A DNA stretch of 49,034 nucleotides from Vreelandella subglaciescola (lineage in GTDB: Bacteria; Pseudomonadota; Gammaproteobacteria; Pseudomonadales; Halomonadaceae): NCBI GenBank assembly GCA_030454225.1, contig JAKDRW010000011.1:1-49034 (forward strand). Direction: 5' to 3'. Within the stretch, counting starts at the first letter, position 1, and every line of letters starts with the position of its first letter. The translations under genes and the position numbers were made by a program. Under the pieces are notes generated by a model. It made no database searches, was not told where the DNA came from, and saw nothing but the letters and a program-made list of their open reading frames with translations. Shown here piece by piece: positions 26,071 to 34,180 of this stretch.

Positions 26071-27822
26071 ATGCACCGTTCTGATCCCATGCCGTTCACG
26101 CGGCTTTCCCAAGGCATACTGGCCGGCGCATTGCTGTTTTCATCAACGCTTGCTGCCTCCACTGCCGTCGCCCAGGAAGCCATTCTTGAGGGCGAGCGCT
26201 TCCACCCGCAAGAAAGTACGCGGGGTATGGTTTCCACCAGCCATACGCTGGCCTCACAGGTCTCCCGGGACGTGCTGGCGGGCGGCGGCAACGCCGTGGA
26301 CGCCGCGGTAACGGCGGGCTTTGCGCTGGCCGTGACCCAGCCGCGCTCGGGCAACATCGGCGGCGGCGGCTTCATGCTGATTTCTGACGAAGACAGCGGC
26401 GAGGTCATCGCCATCGACTACCGCGAGACCGCCCCCGCTTCTGCCACCGAGACCATGTTCCAGGATGAAGAGGGCGACGCCGTCACCGAGCGCTCGCGCT
26501 ATACGCACCTGGCCTCCGGCGTGCCGGGCACCGTGGCCGGGCTTGCGCTGGCGCTGGAGGAATACGGCACCATGAGCCTTGAAGAAGCGCTGGCCCCGGC
26601 CATTCGCCTGGCCGAAGAAGGCTTTGCCGTGCCGCCGCGCTTTGTTAAAGGCTTGAACGACACCCGCGAGCGCTTCGAGCCGTGGGATTCCAGCATGGCC
26701 AAGTTCTTCAAGGAGGACGGCTCTGCCTACCGGGCCGGCGAGATATTTCGTCAGCCGGAGCTGGCCGCCACGCTCAAGCGCATCGCCGAGAACGGCGCTC
26801 AGGAATTCTACGAGGGCAAAACGGCCCGCCTGCTGGTGGCAGAAATGGACAAGCACGGCGGCCTGATGACGCTGGACGACATGACCGGCTACGCGCCGGT
26901 GATTCGCGAGCCCAGCCACGGCACCTACCGTGGCCACGATATCTACGCCATGAGCCCGCCCTCGTCGGGCGGTGTGCACATCGTGCAAATGCTCAACGTG
27001 CTTGAAGACTTTCCCATCGGCGATATGGGCTTTGGCGCCGCCGATACCATGCACGTCATGGCCGAGGCGATGAAGCGTGCCTACGCCGACCGCTCCGACT
27101 ACCTGGGTGATACCGACTTCGTCGAGGTGCCGCTTGGTGGCCTGACGTCCGCTGCCTATGCCGACGAGCTGCGCGAGCAGATCAGCATGGACCGGGCCAC
27201 GCCCAGCGAAGATATCAGCGCGGGCAACCCCACGGCGTATGAATCCAACGAGACCACGCACTTCTCCGTAGTGGACGATGGCGGGCTTGCGGTCTCCAAC
27301 ACCTATACCATCAACTTCAGCTACGGCTCGGGGATCGTGGTGGAAGGCGCGGGCTTTCTGCTCAACAACGAAATGGACGACTTCTCCGCCAAGCCCGGCG
27401 TGCCCAACGCCTACGGCCTGATCGGCGGCGAGGCCAACAAGGTCGAACCCGGCAAGCGCATGCTGTCGTCGATGACGCCGACCATCGTCAAGAAGGACGG
27501 CAAGAATTTCCTGATCACCGGCAGCCCCGGCGGCTCGCGCATTATCACCACCACGCTGCAGGTGCTGATGAACGTCATTGACCACGATATGAACATCCAG
27601 TCGGCGGTCAGCGCCCCGCGCATGCACCACCAGTGGCTGCCCGATGAAATTCGCGTCGAGGCGGGGTTCAGCCCGGACACCCTAAAACTGCTGGAAGAGC
27701 GCGGCCACACCATTAGCCAAGAGGCCGCTATGGGCGCCGCCCAGTCCATCGTCATCGAGGACGGTGTCTTCTACGGCGGCGCTGACCCCAGGCGCTCCAC
27801 CTCATCGGCGATCGGCCTCTAA
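26071..27822 (+). CDS. ggt: Gamma-glutamyltransferase (periplasmic)
   Basis: Cleaves or transfers the gamma-glutamyl group of glutathione in the periplasm and self-processes into two subunits. It has 583 residues (E. coli 580). The signal peptide ends near AVA-Q35. The large subunit runs to about 394, and the autocatalytic nucleophile is T395 in ESNETTHFSVVD. The oxyanion and donor-site segments LSSMTPTIV and TGSPGGSRI follow. The ATG at 26071 has AGAGG 6 nt upstream. A hairpin at 27846-27863 follows the stop. Confidence 0.95.
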   Translation: MHRSDPMPFTRLSQGILAGALLFSSTLAASTAVAQEAILEGERFHPQESTRGMVSTSHTLASQVSRDVLAGGGNAVDAAVTAGFALAVTQPRSGNIGGGGFMLISDEDSGEVIAIDYRETAPASATETMFQDEEGDAVTERSRYTHLASGVPGTVAGLALALEEYGTMSLEEALAPAIRLAEEGFAVPPRFVKGLNDTRERFEPWDSSMAKFFKEDGSAYRAGEIFRQPELAATLKRIAENGAQEFYEGKTARLLVAEMDKHGGLMTLDDMTGYAPVIREPSHGTYRGHDIYAMSPPSSGGVHIVQMLNVLEDFPIGDMGFGAADTMHVMAEAMKRAYADRSDYLGDTDFVEVPLGGLTSAAYADELREQISMDRATPSEDISAGNPTAYESNETTHFSVVDDGGLAVSNTYTINFSYGSGIVVEGAGFLLNNEMDDFSAKPGVPNAYGLIGGEANKVEPGKRMLSSMTPTIVKKDGKNFLITGSPGGSRIITTTLQVLMNVIDHDMNIQSAVSAPRMHHQWLPDEIRVEAGFSPDTLKLLEERGHTISQEAAMGAAQSIVIEDGVFYGGADPRRSTSSAIGL

Positions 27823-27845
27823 GCCGGCCGTTACGCTTCTTGAAT

Positions 27846-27866
27846 GGCCGCCCGTTGGCGGCCGTT
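27846..27866 (+). terminator. Possible terminator after ggt
   Basis: A 7-bp GGCCGCC/GGCGGCC stem with a CGTT loop (27846-27863) is followed only by GTTT, so it is a weak terminator. Downstream on the minus strand a short startless frame ends in the coding-like peptide MHNETAAQLESELDDQLD with its stop at 27892-27894, just past the end of the betaine/choline-binding gene; it was not identified. Confidence 0.4.
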
Positions 27867-27974
27867 TGCTCAGGCGAATGCCGGGCAAACCTTAATCCAG
27901 CTGGTCATCAAGCTCACTTTCAAGCTGGGCAGCCGTTTCGTTATGCATCTTTTGCTTGTTGCATTCGCCGGGTA

Positions 27975-28991
27975 TCAGGCGTCGGGCAGGTTTAGCGCTT
28001 TTTGCGCGGCAGGCCAGGCGGGCTCGCCGCTGCGGGTGGTGACTCCGTCAAGAAACTCTTTTACCTGGGCGGGGTTCTCACGCAGCCACGTCAGCGCGAC
28101 GTCTTTGGCGCTGCGATCCTCATAGCTGAAGCCGCTGATCATCGCGCTTTGCTGGTCGGCGCTGAATACCAGCTGCTTGAGTAGGCGCGTGGCGTTGGGG
28201 TTGTTGTCGACGAATTCCGGGGTGGTCAGCGTGCGTACGTCGCTGCGGCCGCCGTCGGGGCCCCAGGCGTCTTCGGGGTCATCGAGAAAATGGATGTCGT
28301 ATTCAATGCTGGCCCAGTGCGGTGTCCAGGCGTAGAAAACGATCCATTCGTCGCGGTTCATCGCCGCCTTGGCCTGACTAAACATGCCCGAGGCCGAGGT
28401 TTCCGAGAGGTCCCACTCGTCCAGACAGTAGGTACCGTTGTCCTGCATGTCCGCGAGCAGGTCGCTGGTGCCCGAGCCGATTTCGATGGAGTATATCGTG
28501 CCGCCGGCCTTTTCCTGCAGGTCTTTGCTGCACAGGTCCTTGCCCGAGGTAATGCCCGCGTCATAAACGTAGTCGGGTACCACAAAGCCCAGGCGGGCGC
28601 CGTCAACGTTGGTGCCCAGGTCGACCAGCTGGTTTTTGCCCTGGGTCGCGGTGTCGTACATGCCCTGTTGGGCAGGCAGCCAGGCGGCCAGGTAGGCGTC
28701 GAGCTCGTTTTCACCCAGCGCCTGATAGGCGATGGTCGCGCCGATTTCCTGCTGGGTCGGCGTGTAGCCAATGGCTTCAAACAGCGTAGCGGCAAGCTGG
28801 CTCTTGACGGTAACGCCGGGCCAGGGCGGCACGGCAAAACGCACGGCGGCGGGTTCTTCGGCAGCGCTGGCGGTGCTAACGGCAAGCGGTGCGGCAAAGA
28901 GTGAGGCGCCAAGGACACAGGCGCCAAGGCTTCCAAGACCCGCGTTTTTACGCAGGGCGGTGTGATGCGATAGGCGTAAGCATGATTTCAT
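27975..28991 (-). CDS. Choline/glycine-betaine ABC transporter substrate-binding protein
   Basis: A 338-residue periplasmic protein of the OpuAC/ProX/ChoX fold. A long signal peptide ends ASA-A43. The aromatic ligand-box segments are recognisable: RFAVPPWPGVTVKSQLA, DAYLAAWLPAQQG, VVPDYVYDAG and VFYAWTPHWAS. The family binds betaine, choline or carnitine. No cognate permease or ATPase is adjacent, so it must work with components encoded elsewhere or be an orphan receptor. The start is the ATG at 28991 (MKSCLRLSHH), with AAGGA 7 nt upstream; the frame is open 18 codons further without support. Confidence 0.88.
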   Translation of the reverse strand: MKSCLRLSHHTALRKNAGLGSLGACVLGASLFAAPLAVSTASAAEEPAAVRFAVPPWPGVTVKSQLAATLFEAIGYTPTQQEIGATIAYQALGENELDAYLAAWLPAQQGMYDTATQGKNQLVDLGTNVDGARLGFVVPDYVYDAGITSGKDLCSKDLQEKAGGTIYSIEIGSGTSDLLADMQDNGTYCLDEWDLSETSASGMFSQAKAAMNRDEWIVFYAWTPHWASIEYDIHFLDDPEDAWGPDGGRSDVRTLTTPEFVDNNPNATRLLKQLVFSADQQSAMISGFSYEDRSAKDVALTWLRENPAQVKEFLDGVTTRSGEPAWPAAQKALNLPDA

Positions 28992-29053
28992 CCAGGTTCC
29001 TTTCAGTTGCTGCGGTACGCACGACCTTAGCGCCGTGGGTGCCAAACCACAAC

Positions 29054-29086
29054 GTAAAACGGCCCGCCTGAAGAGGCGGGCCGTTG
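29054..29086 (-). terminator. Terminator downstream of fbpA
   Basis: A perfect 12-bp stem (29058-29069 with 29074-29085) with a 4-nt loop is followed on the minus strand by GTTTTACG. It separates fbpA from the betaine/choline-binding gene. Confidence 0.8.
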
Positions 29087-29115
29087 AGCGGAAAACGTGC
29101 GGTTAGCGCGTTTGC

Positions 29116-30141
29116 CTAGCGCCAGCCGACGCGGTCAAAAATGCGTACCGCTTCGGGGTTGTTTTCCCCCAGCACGCTGACGTTGACGTCGTCTTTTTTG
29201 AAGTTGCCCCAGGACTCAAGTACCGGGTCTTTTTGCATACCGGCGACTACGGGGAACTCGTTATTGCCCGAAGCGAAGATTTCCTGCGCGGTATCGGAGG
29301 ACAGGAACTCGAGGAAACGCACCGCGTTGTCGTGGTTGGGGGCGTTTGTCACGACGCCGGCACCGCCGACGTTGACGTGGGTGCCGCGACCGTCCTGGTT
29401 GGGAAAGATAATCCCTACCTTGCGCGCCGCTTCGCGCTTGCCATCGTCGTCAGATTTCAGCAGGCGCACGTAGTAATAATGGTTGGCAACGGCCAGGTCG
29501 CACTCGCCGCTGGCAACGCCGAGGATCTGGTCGGTATCGCCGCCTTCGGGGTCGCGGGCCATGTTATCGACCACGCCTTGCGCCCAGGCTTCGGCGTCGT
29601 CTTCGCCGTGCTCGGCGATTAACGAGGCCAGCAGCGACTGGTTGTAAATGTTGTTCGACGAACGGATGCAAAGCTCGCCTTCAAACTCGGGGTCGGCAAG
29701 ATCTTCGTAGCTCGAGATACGGCTGGGGTCGAAGTTTTCGCGGTTGTAGAGAATTGCCCGCGCGCGCTGGCTAAAGCCGAACCACAGGCCGTCGGGGTGG
29801 CGCATGGCGTCCGGCAGGCGCTCGTTGAGCACGTCAGAGTCAACGCTCTGGAAAATGCCTTCGTCCTCGGCGCGCCACAGGCGGCCGGCGTCAACGGTCA
29901 TCATTACGTCGGCGGGGCTGGCCACGCCTTCGCGCTGAATACGCTCGATGAGCTGGTCGGAATCGCCTTCAAGCACGTTGACGTCGATGCCGGTTGCCTC
30001 GGTGAACGCCTCATACAAGGTGTCATCGGAGTCGTAATGGCGCGCCGAGTACAGGTTGATTTCGTCGGCCAGCGTTGATGTGGCAAAGGCGCTGCCCGCC
30101 AGAACGGCGGCCATGGAGACGGCAATGCGAGCGGTGTTCAT
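29116..30141 (-). CDS. fbpA: Ferric-iron ABC transporter substrate-binding protein
   Basis: A 341-residue periplasmic ferric-binding protein (FbpA/FutA type). The signal peptide ends STLA-D26, followed by EINLYSARHYDSD. The central NHYYYVRLLKSDD has the tyrosine cluster that ligates iron, preceded by GVASGECDLAVAN and followed by IIFPNQDGRGTHVNVGGAGV. A likely Fur site lies 22-46 bp upstream. The presumed permease and ATPase are 1-4 kb to the right but on different transcripts (31220-32377 on the plus strand, 32333-34015 on the minus strand). Confidence 0.93.
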   Translation of the reverse strand: MNTARIAVSMAAVLAGSAFATSTLADEINLYSARHYDSDDTLYEAFTEATGIDVNVLEGDSDQLIERIQREGVASPADVMMTVDAGRLWRAEDEGIFQSVDSDVLNERLPDAMRHPDGLWFGFSQRARAILYNRENFDPSRISSYEDLADPEFEGELCIRSSNNIYNQSLLASLIAEHGEDDAEAWAQGVVDNMARDPEGGDTDQILGVASGECDLAVANHYYYVRLLKSDDDGKREAARKVGIIFPNQDGRGTHVNVGGAGVVTNAPNHDNAVRFLEFLSSDTAQEIFASGNNEFPVVAGMQKDPVLESWGNFKKDDVNVSVLGENNPEAVRIFDRVGWR

Positions 30142-30162
30142 CGGCGAACGTCCTTATCGGTT

Positions 30163-30187
30163 AATGATAATGCAAAACATTATTAAT
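30163..30187. promoter_or_regulatory. Probable Fur box before fbpA
   Basis: The stretch AATGATAATGCAAAACATT plus ATTAAT is an AT-rich interrupted palindrome (AATGATAATG facing CATTATTAAT) with several NATWAT units, as in Fur operators. It lies just upstream of the fbpA ribosome site in otherwise GC-rich DNA, so iron-repressed expression is likely. Confidence 0.55.
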
Positions 30188-30241
30188 TACGTGTATTTAA
30201 CCGGTTTGCGCAGGCGCCGTCAAGCGCTTCCAGCGGCTCAT

Positions 30242-30973
30242 CTACCCGGCAAATTCGCGTGCCAGCCAGTCGACGACAGGGGTAATCATGGCGCTGCCGG
30301 GATTGCGCACGCTAAGACGGTAACCGTGGCTCTTGCGCGTGACATGCGGCCCCAGCGCTACCAGCTGGCCGCTGGCCAGCATGTCCTGGGTGACATGGCT
30401 CCAGCCCAGCGCCACGCTGCGATAGGCCAGGTCATTACCGGCAGGGCGCGAATACACTTCGAAGTAGCGGCCGAAATTGGTTTCCTTCACGTAGCCAAAA
30501 TGGCGCCCGACTTCCAGGATACGCTCAGGATCCGTTGGCACCCCGGTGAGAATGATGTAGCCCCGCTGCAGATAAGCGCTCAGCGCCTGATGAAAGGCCA
30601 CGTTGTCGCCCATTTGCTGCCAGTCGAACCGCTGGGCCGTTTGATCGACGCTGCTGTCCCAGGCAATTGCGTCGGGAAAGGTGCTGTCGCCGTCTAATTC
30701 AACCGCCAGAGCCCCAAGATCGTAAACCTCGACGTGGCCATCGCTGAAGGTAAACTCGGTGTGTGTCGGGCTTACGGGCCGCGCGCTGCTCAGCGTCAGG
30801 TCGGGGTCGATCCGGTGCGAGTCGAAAAGCCGCTGGCAGGTCAAGGCGTCCAGCTGCTGTGGGTCCCGGGTGCGCTCGCGCAGCCATAGCGGGCTGATGG
30901 GCTCAAGGCCCGAGGGCGTCACCCAGTTGAGGGTAACGGGCGAGTCGGTAAGGGTCAGTGAGGTGGCGGGCAT
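30242..30973 (-). pseudogene. Fusion remnant: gamma-butyrobetaine-type dioxygenase N-half joined to LysR C-terminus
   Basis: The 243-codon open frame is a chimera. Residues 1 to about 190 are a gamma-butyrobetaine/TauD-type dioxygenase: the N-terminal LNWVTPSGLEPISPLWLRER domain, then YLQRGYIILTGVPTD and FGYVKETNFGRYFEVYSRPA. The sequence stops at SVALG exactly before the iron-binding His-x-Asp of the family. It continues as WSHVTQDMLASGQLV, GYRLSVRNPG and VVDWLAREFAG, the C-terminal effector domain end of a GcvA-like LysR regulator. VALG is common to both families, so a deletion at a shared short sequence (about 30405-30418) is likely. No catalytic iron site and no DNA-binding domain remain, so neither function is expected. 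Confidence 0.75.
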
Positions 30974-31143
30974 GTCCGGGCTCTCTAGCAGAATAATGGC
31001 ATTCGATGGGCCATTTTTAACGTACCCGCGACGCAAACAGTAGAGGGCGGATGTTATCACCGCCATGCCGTTTTCTTATGGGATCCCGTCAGTTGATTGG
31101 AGAAAAGTTCGGCCAGAAAGATGCATCCCACGCGCAGAAAAAA

Positions 31144-31162
31144 TAGAATGCGAATAGCTTTC
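31144..31162. promoter_or_regulatory. Possible weak Fur box before the ferric ABC ATPase gene
   Basis: About 11 of 19 bases match the classical Fur 19-mer, around AATGCGAATAGCTTTC. It lies 58-76 bp before the fbpC start in an AT-rich stretch. The match is weak, but the position and the partner gene make it plausible. Confidence 0.3.
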
Positions 31163-31219
31163 AGTTATCCAGGCGACGGTTTGTAAGCGCCGCTTATCAT
31201 CAACGGCGGGATTCGACAC

Positions 31220-32377
31220 ATGGCAAGTATAAAAACGCCGACGGCAACGTTGCACACGCTCGATACCAGCGCGCCGGTAACGGCGCTTTCGCTGAGCGAC
31301 GTGCGCCACCGCTTTGGCCGGCACGAAGTGGTGAAAGGCGTCGACCTGACGGTAGCGCTCGGAGAGGTTGTATGCCTGCTGGGGCCGTCGGGCTGCGGTA
31401 AAACCACGCTGCTGCGCATTGCCGCGGGGCTTGAGGTGCTGCAGGAAGGCCGGGTCAGCCTCGAAGGAGAGGCCGTCGCCGCGCCGGGGCGGCGTCACGT
31501 GCCGCCGGAAAAGCGCAGCGTCGGGCTGGCGTTTCAGGATTCGGCGCTGTTTCCGCACCTTTCGGTGCTGGAAAACGTCATGTTCGGCCTGAAGCCGCTA
31601 CCCGCGGCCAAGCGCCGCGAGCGCGCGCTGGCGCGTCTTAAGCAGCTGGGCATGGCAAGCTACGCCGACAGCTACCCGCACCTGCTGTCGGGCGGCCAGC
31701 AGCAGCGCGTCGCGCTGGCGCGCGCGCTGGCGCCCGAGCCCCGGCTGATGCTGCTCGACGAGCCGTTTTCCAGCCTCGATGCGCGCCTGCGCGACCAGAT
31801 CCGCGACGACACCCTGCACGTGTTGAAAAACGTCGGCGCGGCCACGCTGCTGGTCACCCACGATCCCGAAGAAGCCATGTTCATGGCCGACCGCATCGCG
31901 CTGATGCGCGACGGCCATATCGTCCAGACCGGCACCCCGCGCGAGCTTTACTGCGCGCCCTGCGATCCGTTCGTGGTGACGTTTTTCGGCGAGGTCAACG
32001 AGCTTTCCGGCGTAGTGAAAAACGGCCGGGTCAAAACGCCGGTGGGCACCGTCGAGGCGGGCTGGCTGCCCGAAGGCAGCGAGGCCACGGTAATGGTTCG
32101 CCCCGAAGCGCTGCGCGTCAGCGAGCGGGCGGATAGCGCCACCGCCCACGAGCATAGCCACGTAGTCATGGCCAAGCTGCTGGGGCGCTCGAGCCTTTTG
32201 CACCTCTGCGCCCACAGCGAGAACGGCGCAGAAGCCCACCTGCACGCCCGCGTGCCCGGGGTGTTTCTGCCCGCCGAAGGCCAGCCGATCGACATCGAGC
32301 TGGATTTATCCCAGGTGTTTGTGTTTGCCGCGTCAGGCGCTGCCGGGGCGGGAGCGGCGCATGGCAAGGCTGAGTAG
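31220..32377 (+). CDS. fbpC: Ferric-iron ABC transporter ATP-binding protein
   Basis: A 385-residue ABC ATPase. It has Walker A GPSGCGKTT, the Q-loop in LAFQDSALFPHLSV, the signature LSGGQQQRVALARAL, Walker B LMLLDEPFSSLD and the switch His in LLVTHDPEEA. A C-terminal TOBE/regulatory domain follows (TVMVRPEALRVS). It groups with FbpC/PotA-type ATPases; assignment to iron rests on the convergent FbpB-type permease and nearby fbpA. The last 45 bp overlap the permease gene on the opposite strand. Confidence 0.85.
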   Translation: MASIKTPTATLHTLDTSAPVTALSLSDVRHRFGRHEVVKGVDLTVALGEVVCLLGPSGCGKTTLLRIAAGLEVLQEGRVSLEGEAVAAPGRRHVPPEKRSVGLAFQDSALFPHLSVLENVMFGLKPLPAAKRRERALARLKQLGMASYADSYPHLLSGGQQQRVALARALAPEPRLMLLDEPFSSLDARLRDQIRDDTLHVLKNVGAATLLVTHDPEEAMFMADRIALMRDGHIVQTGTPRELYCAPCDPFVVTFFGEVNELSGVVKNGRVKTPVGTVEAGWLPEGSEATVMVRPEALRVSERADSATAHEHSHVVMAKLLGRSSLLHLCAHSENGAEAHLHARVPGVFLPAEGQPIDIELDLSQVFVFAASGAAGAGAAHGKAE

Positions 32378-34015
32378 AATTACCGGAATAATCCCCACTA
32401 CCACAATCGCCAATGACGCCGTCGAGGCCTCGGCGAGGCGCTCGTCGGAGGCCAGGTTGTGCGCGCGCACGGCCAGGGTGTCAAAGTTGAACGGGCGCAG
32501 GATGATGGTCGCGGGGAGCTCTTTCATGGCGTCAACGAACACCAGAATCCCCGCGGCCAGAAGGCTCGAGCGCATCATCGGCGTATGAATGCGCCGCAGG
32601 GTGCCGCCGGCGGTTTGGCCCAGGGTGCGCGCGGCGGCGTCCATGCTCGGGGTTACTTTGCCCAGGCTAGCCTCTACGGCGTTGAACGACACGGCCAGAA
32701 AGCGCGCCACGTAGGCGTAAATCAGAATGAACGCGGAGCCGCTGAAAATCAGCCCGACGATCTTGCCGTAATGCTCGTTGGACCAGACGTTGACGGCGTT
32801 ATCCAGCCACGCGAACGGAATCAGAATACCCACGGCGACCACCGAACCGGGGATCGCATAGCCCATTGCGGCGACGCGCGAGCTGACGCGGGCAAACGCC
32901 GTATTATGCACGCGCACCCCGTAGCTGAGCAGAACCGCCATGCCCACGGCGATAATCGCCGCGCTCACCGACAGCCCCAGGCTGTTGGCCGTCAGGCCGA
33001 GAAAACGCGCGCCAAACAGCGCGTCGCCCTGTTCGATCGCAAGGTTGAGCAGTATGCCGCTGGGCAGCACAAAGCCCACCAGCACCGGCATCAGACAGGC
33101 CAGCAGGGCCACGCCGGCGCGCCAGCCGGCAAGCTGATACTCGGGCAGCTGCTGGTAGCGGCCGGTGGTATGAAAATAGCGCCGCTTGCCCCGCGACCAG
33201 CGCTCCAGCAGCACGAGTAATATGACAAACGCCAGCAGGCAGGCGGCCAGCTGGGCGGCGGCGACCGGCTCGCCCAGGCCAAACCAGGTGCGGTAAATGC
33301 CGGTGGTAAAGGTGTCCACGCCGAAAAACTGCACCGCGCCGAACTCGTTGAGGGTTTCCATCAGCACAAGCGAAACCCCGCCTACCAGCGCGGGGCGTGA
33401 AAGCGGCACGGCAACGCTTAAAAACAGGTGCCAGGGGCCGCGCCCGAGCGTGCGGCCCACGTCGAGCACGCACACCGACTGCTCCATAAATGAGGCCCGC
33501 GCCAGCAGGTACACGTAAGGGTAAAGCACCAGCGTAATCAGCGCGGCCGCGCCGCCCAGCGAGCGCACGTTGGGAAAATAGTAGTCGCCGTATTCCCAGC
33601 CGAAGGTAGCGCGTAGCAGGCTTTGAAAAGGCCCCGCCACCTGCAGAAAATCGGTATAGGCGTAGGCAATCACGTAGGTGGGCACGGCGAGCGGCAGCAG
33701 CAGCGCCCACTCGAACACGCGCTTACCGGGAAAACGACACATGACCACCAGCCACGCCGTGCCGGTGCCGATCACCAACGTACCCACGCCGACCAGCAAA
33801 ACCATCCACAGGGTGTTGGTCAAATAGCGCGGCAGAACGGTAGAGGCCAGGTGCTGCCAGACATCGCCGGCGGGCAGGAAAATATGGCTGAATATCACGA
33901 TCACCGGCAGCGCAACGATCAGCGCAATCGCAAACAGAATGGCCGACCAAACGTTAATATGCCGGGTCAGACGACCGGCGAGAGCAGGCTGCTCGCGACT
34001 GGCGGAATGAGACAA
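32333..34015 (-). CDS. fbpB: Ferric-iron ABC transporter permease (FbpB type)
   Basis: A 560-residue permease with two fused permease halves and about 12 transmembrane segments. Each half has an EAA-type loop that docks with the ATPase (RTLGRGPWHLFLSVAVPLSRPAL and RTLGQTAGGTLRRIHTPMMR). The start is a TTG at 34015: the strong AAAGGAGGG site ends 7 nt before it and no ATG is well placed. The gene converges on the ATPase gene and overlaps it by 45 bp tail to tail, unusual for partners that normally share an operon. Confidence 0.9.
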   Translation of the reverse strand: MSHSASREQPALAGRLTRHINVWSAILFAIALIVALPVIVIFSHIFLPAGDVWQHLASTVLPRYLTNTLWMVLLVGVGTLVIGTGTAWLVVMCRFPGKRVFEWALLLPLAVPTYVIAYAYTDFLQVAGPFQSLLRATFGWEYGDYYFPNVRSLGGAAALITLVLYPYVYLLARASFMEQSVCVLDVGRTLGRGPWHLFLSVAVPLSRPALVGGVSLVLMETLNEFGAVQFFGVDTFTTGIYRTWFGLGEPVAAAQLAACLLAFVILLVLLERWSRGKRRYFHTTGRYQQLPEYQLAGWRAGVALLACLMPVLVGFVLPSGILLNLAIEQGDALFGARFLGLTANSLGLSVSAAIIAVGMAVLLSYGVRVHNTAFARVSSRVAAMGYAIPGSVVAVGILIPFAWLDNAVNVWSNEHYGKIVGLIFSGSAFILIYAYVARFLAVSFNAVEASLGKVTPSMDAAARTLGQTAGGTLRRIHTPMMRSSLLAAGILVFVDAMKELPATIILRPFNFDTLAVRAHNLASDERLAEASTASLAIVVVGIIPVILLSLAMRRSRPGSA

Positions 34016-34180
34016 GAGAAACCCTCCTTTGAGCCGCTCGGGCGAGACGTTGGCTGACGATAGTGCGACAAACTCTCAGCGGTGAATAGTATCATCCGTG
34101 TGACGCGGCCTGCAGCAACGTTGGCAGAGACGCCGTTATTAAGAAAAGACCGTTAAGAACAGACCGTTGAAGGAGCCACC

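Noticed and set aside
26254..27630. 458-codon open frame antisense to ggt
   Set aside because: A shadow of the high-GC ggt gene; Gly/His/Arg-rich sequence with no recognisable domain.
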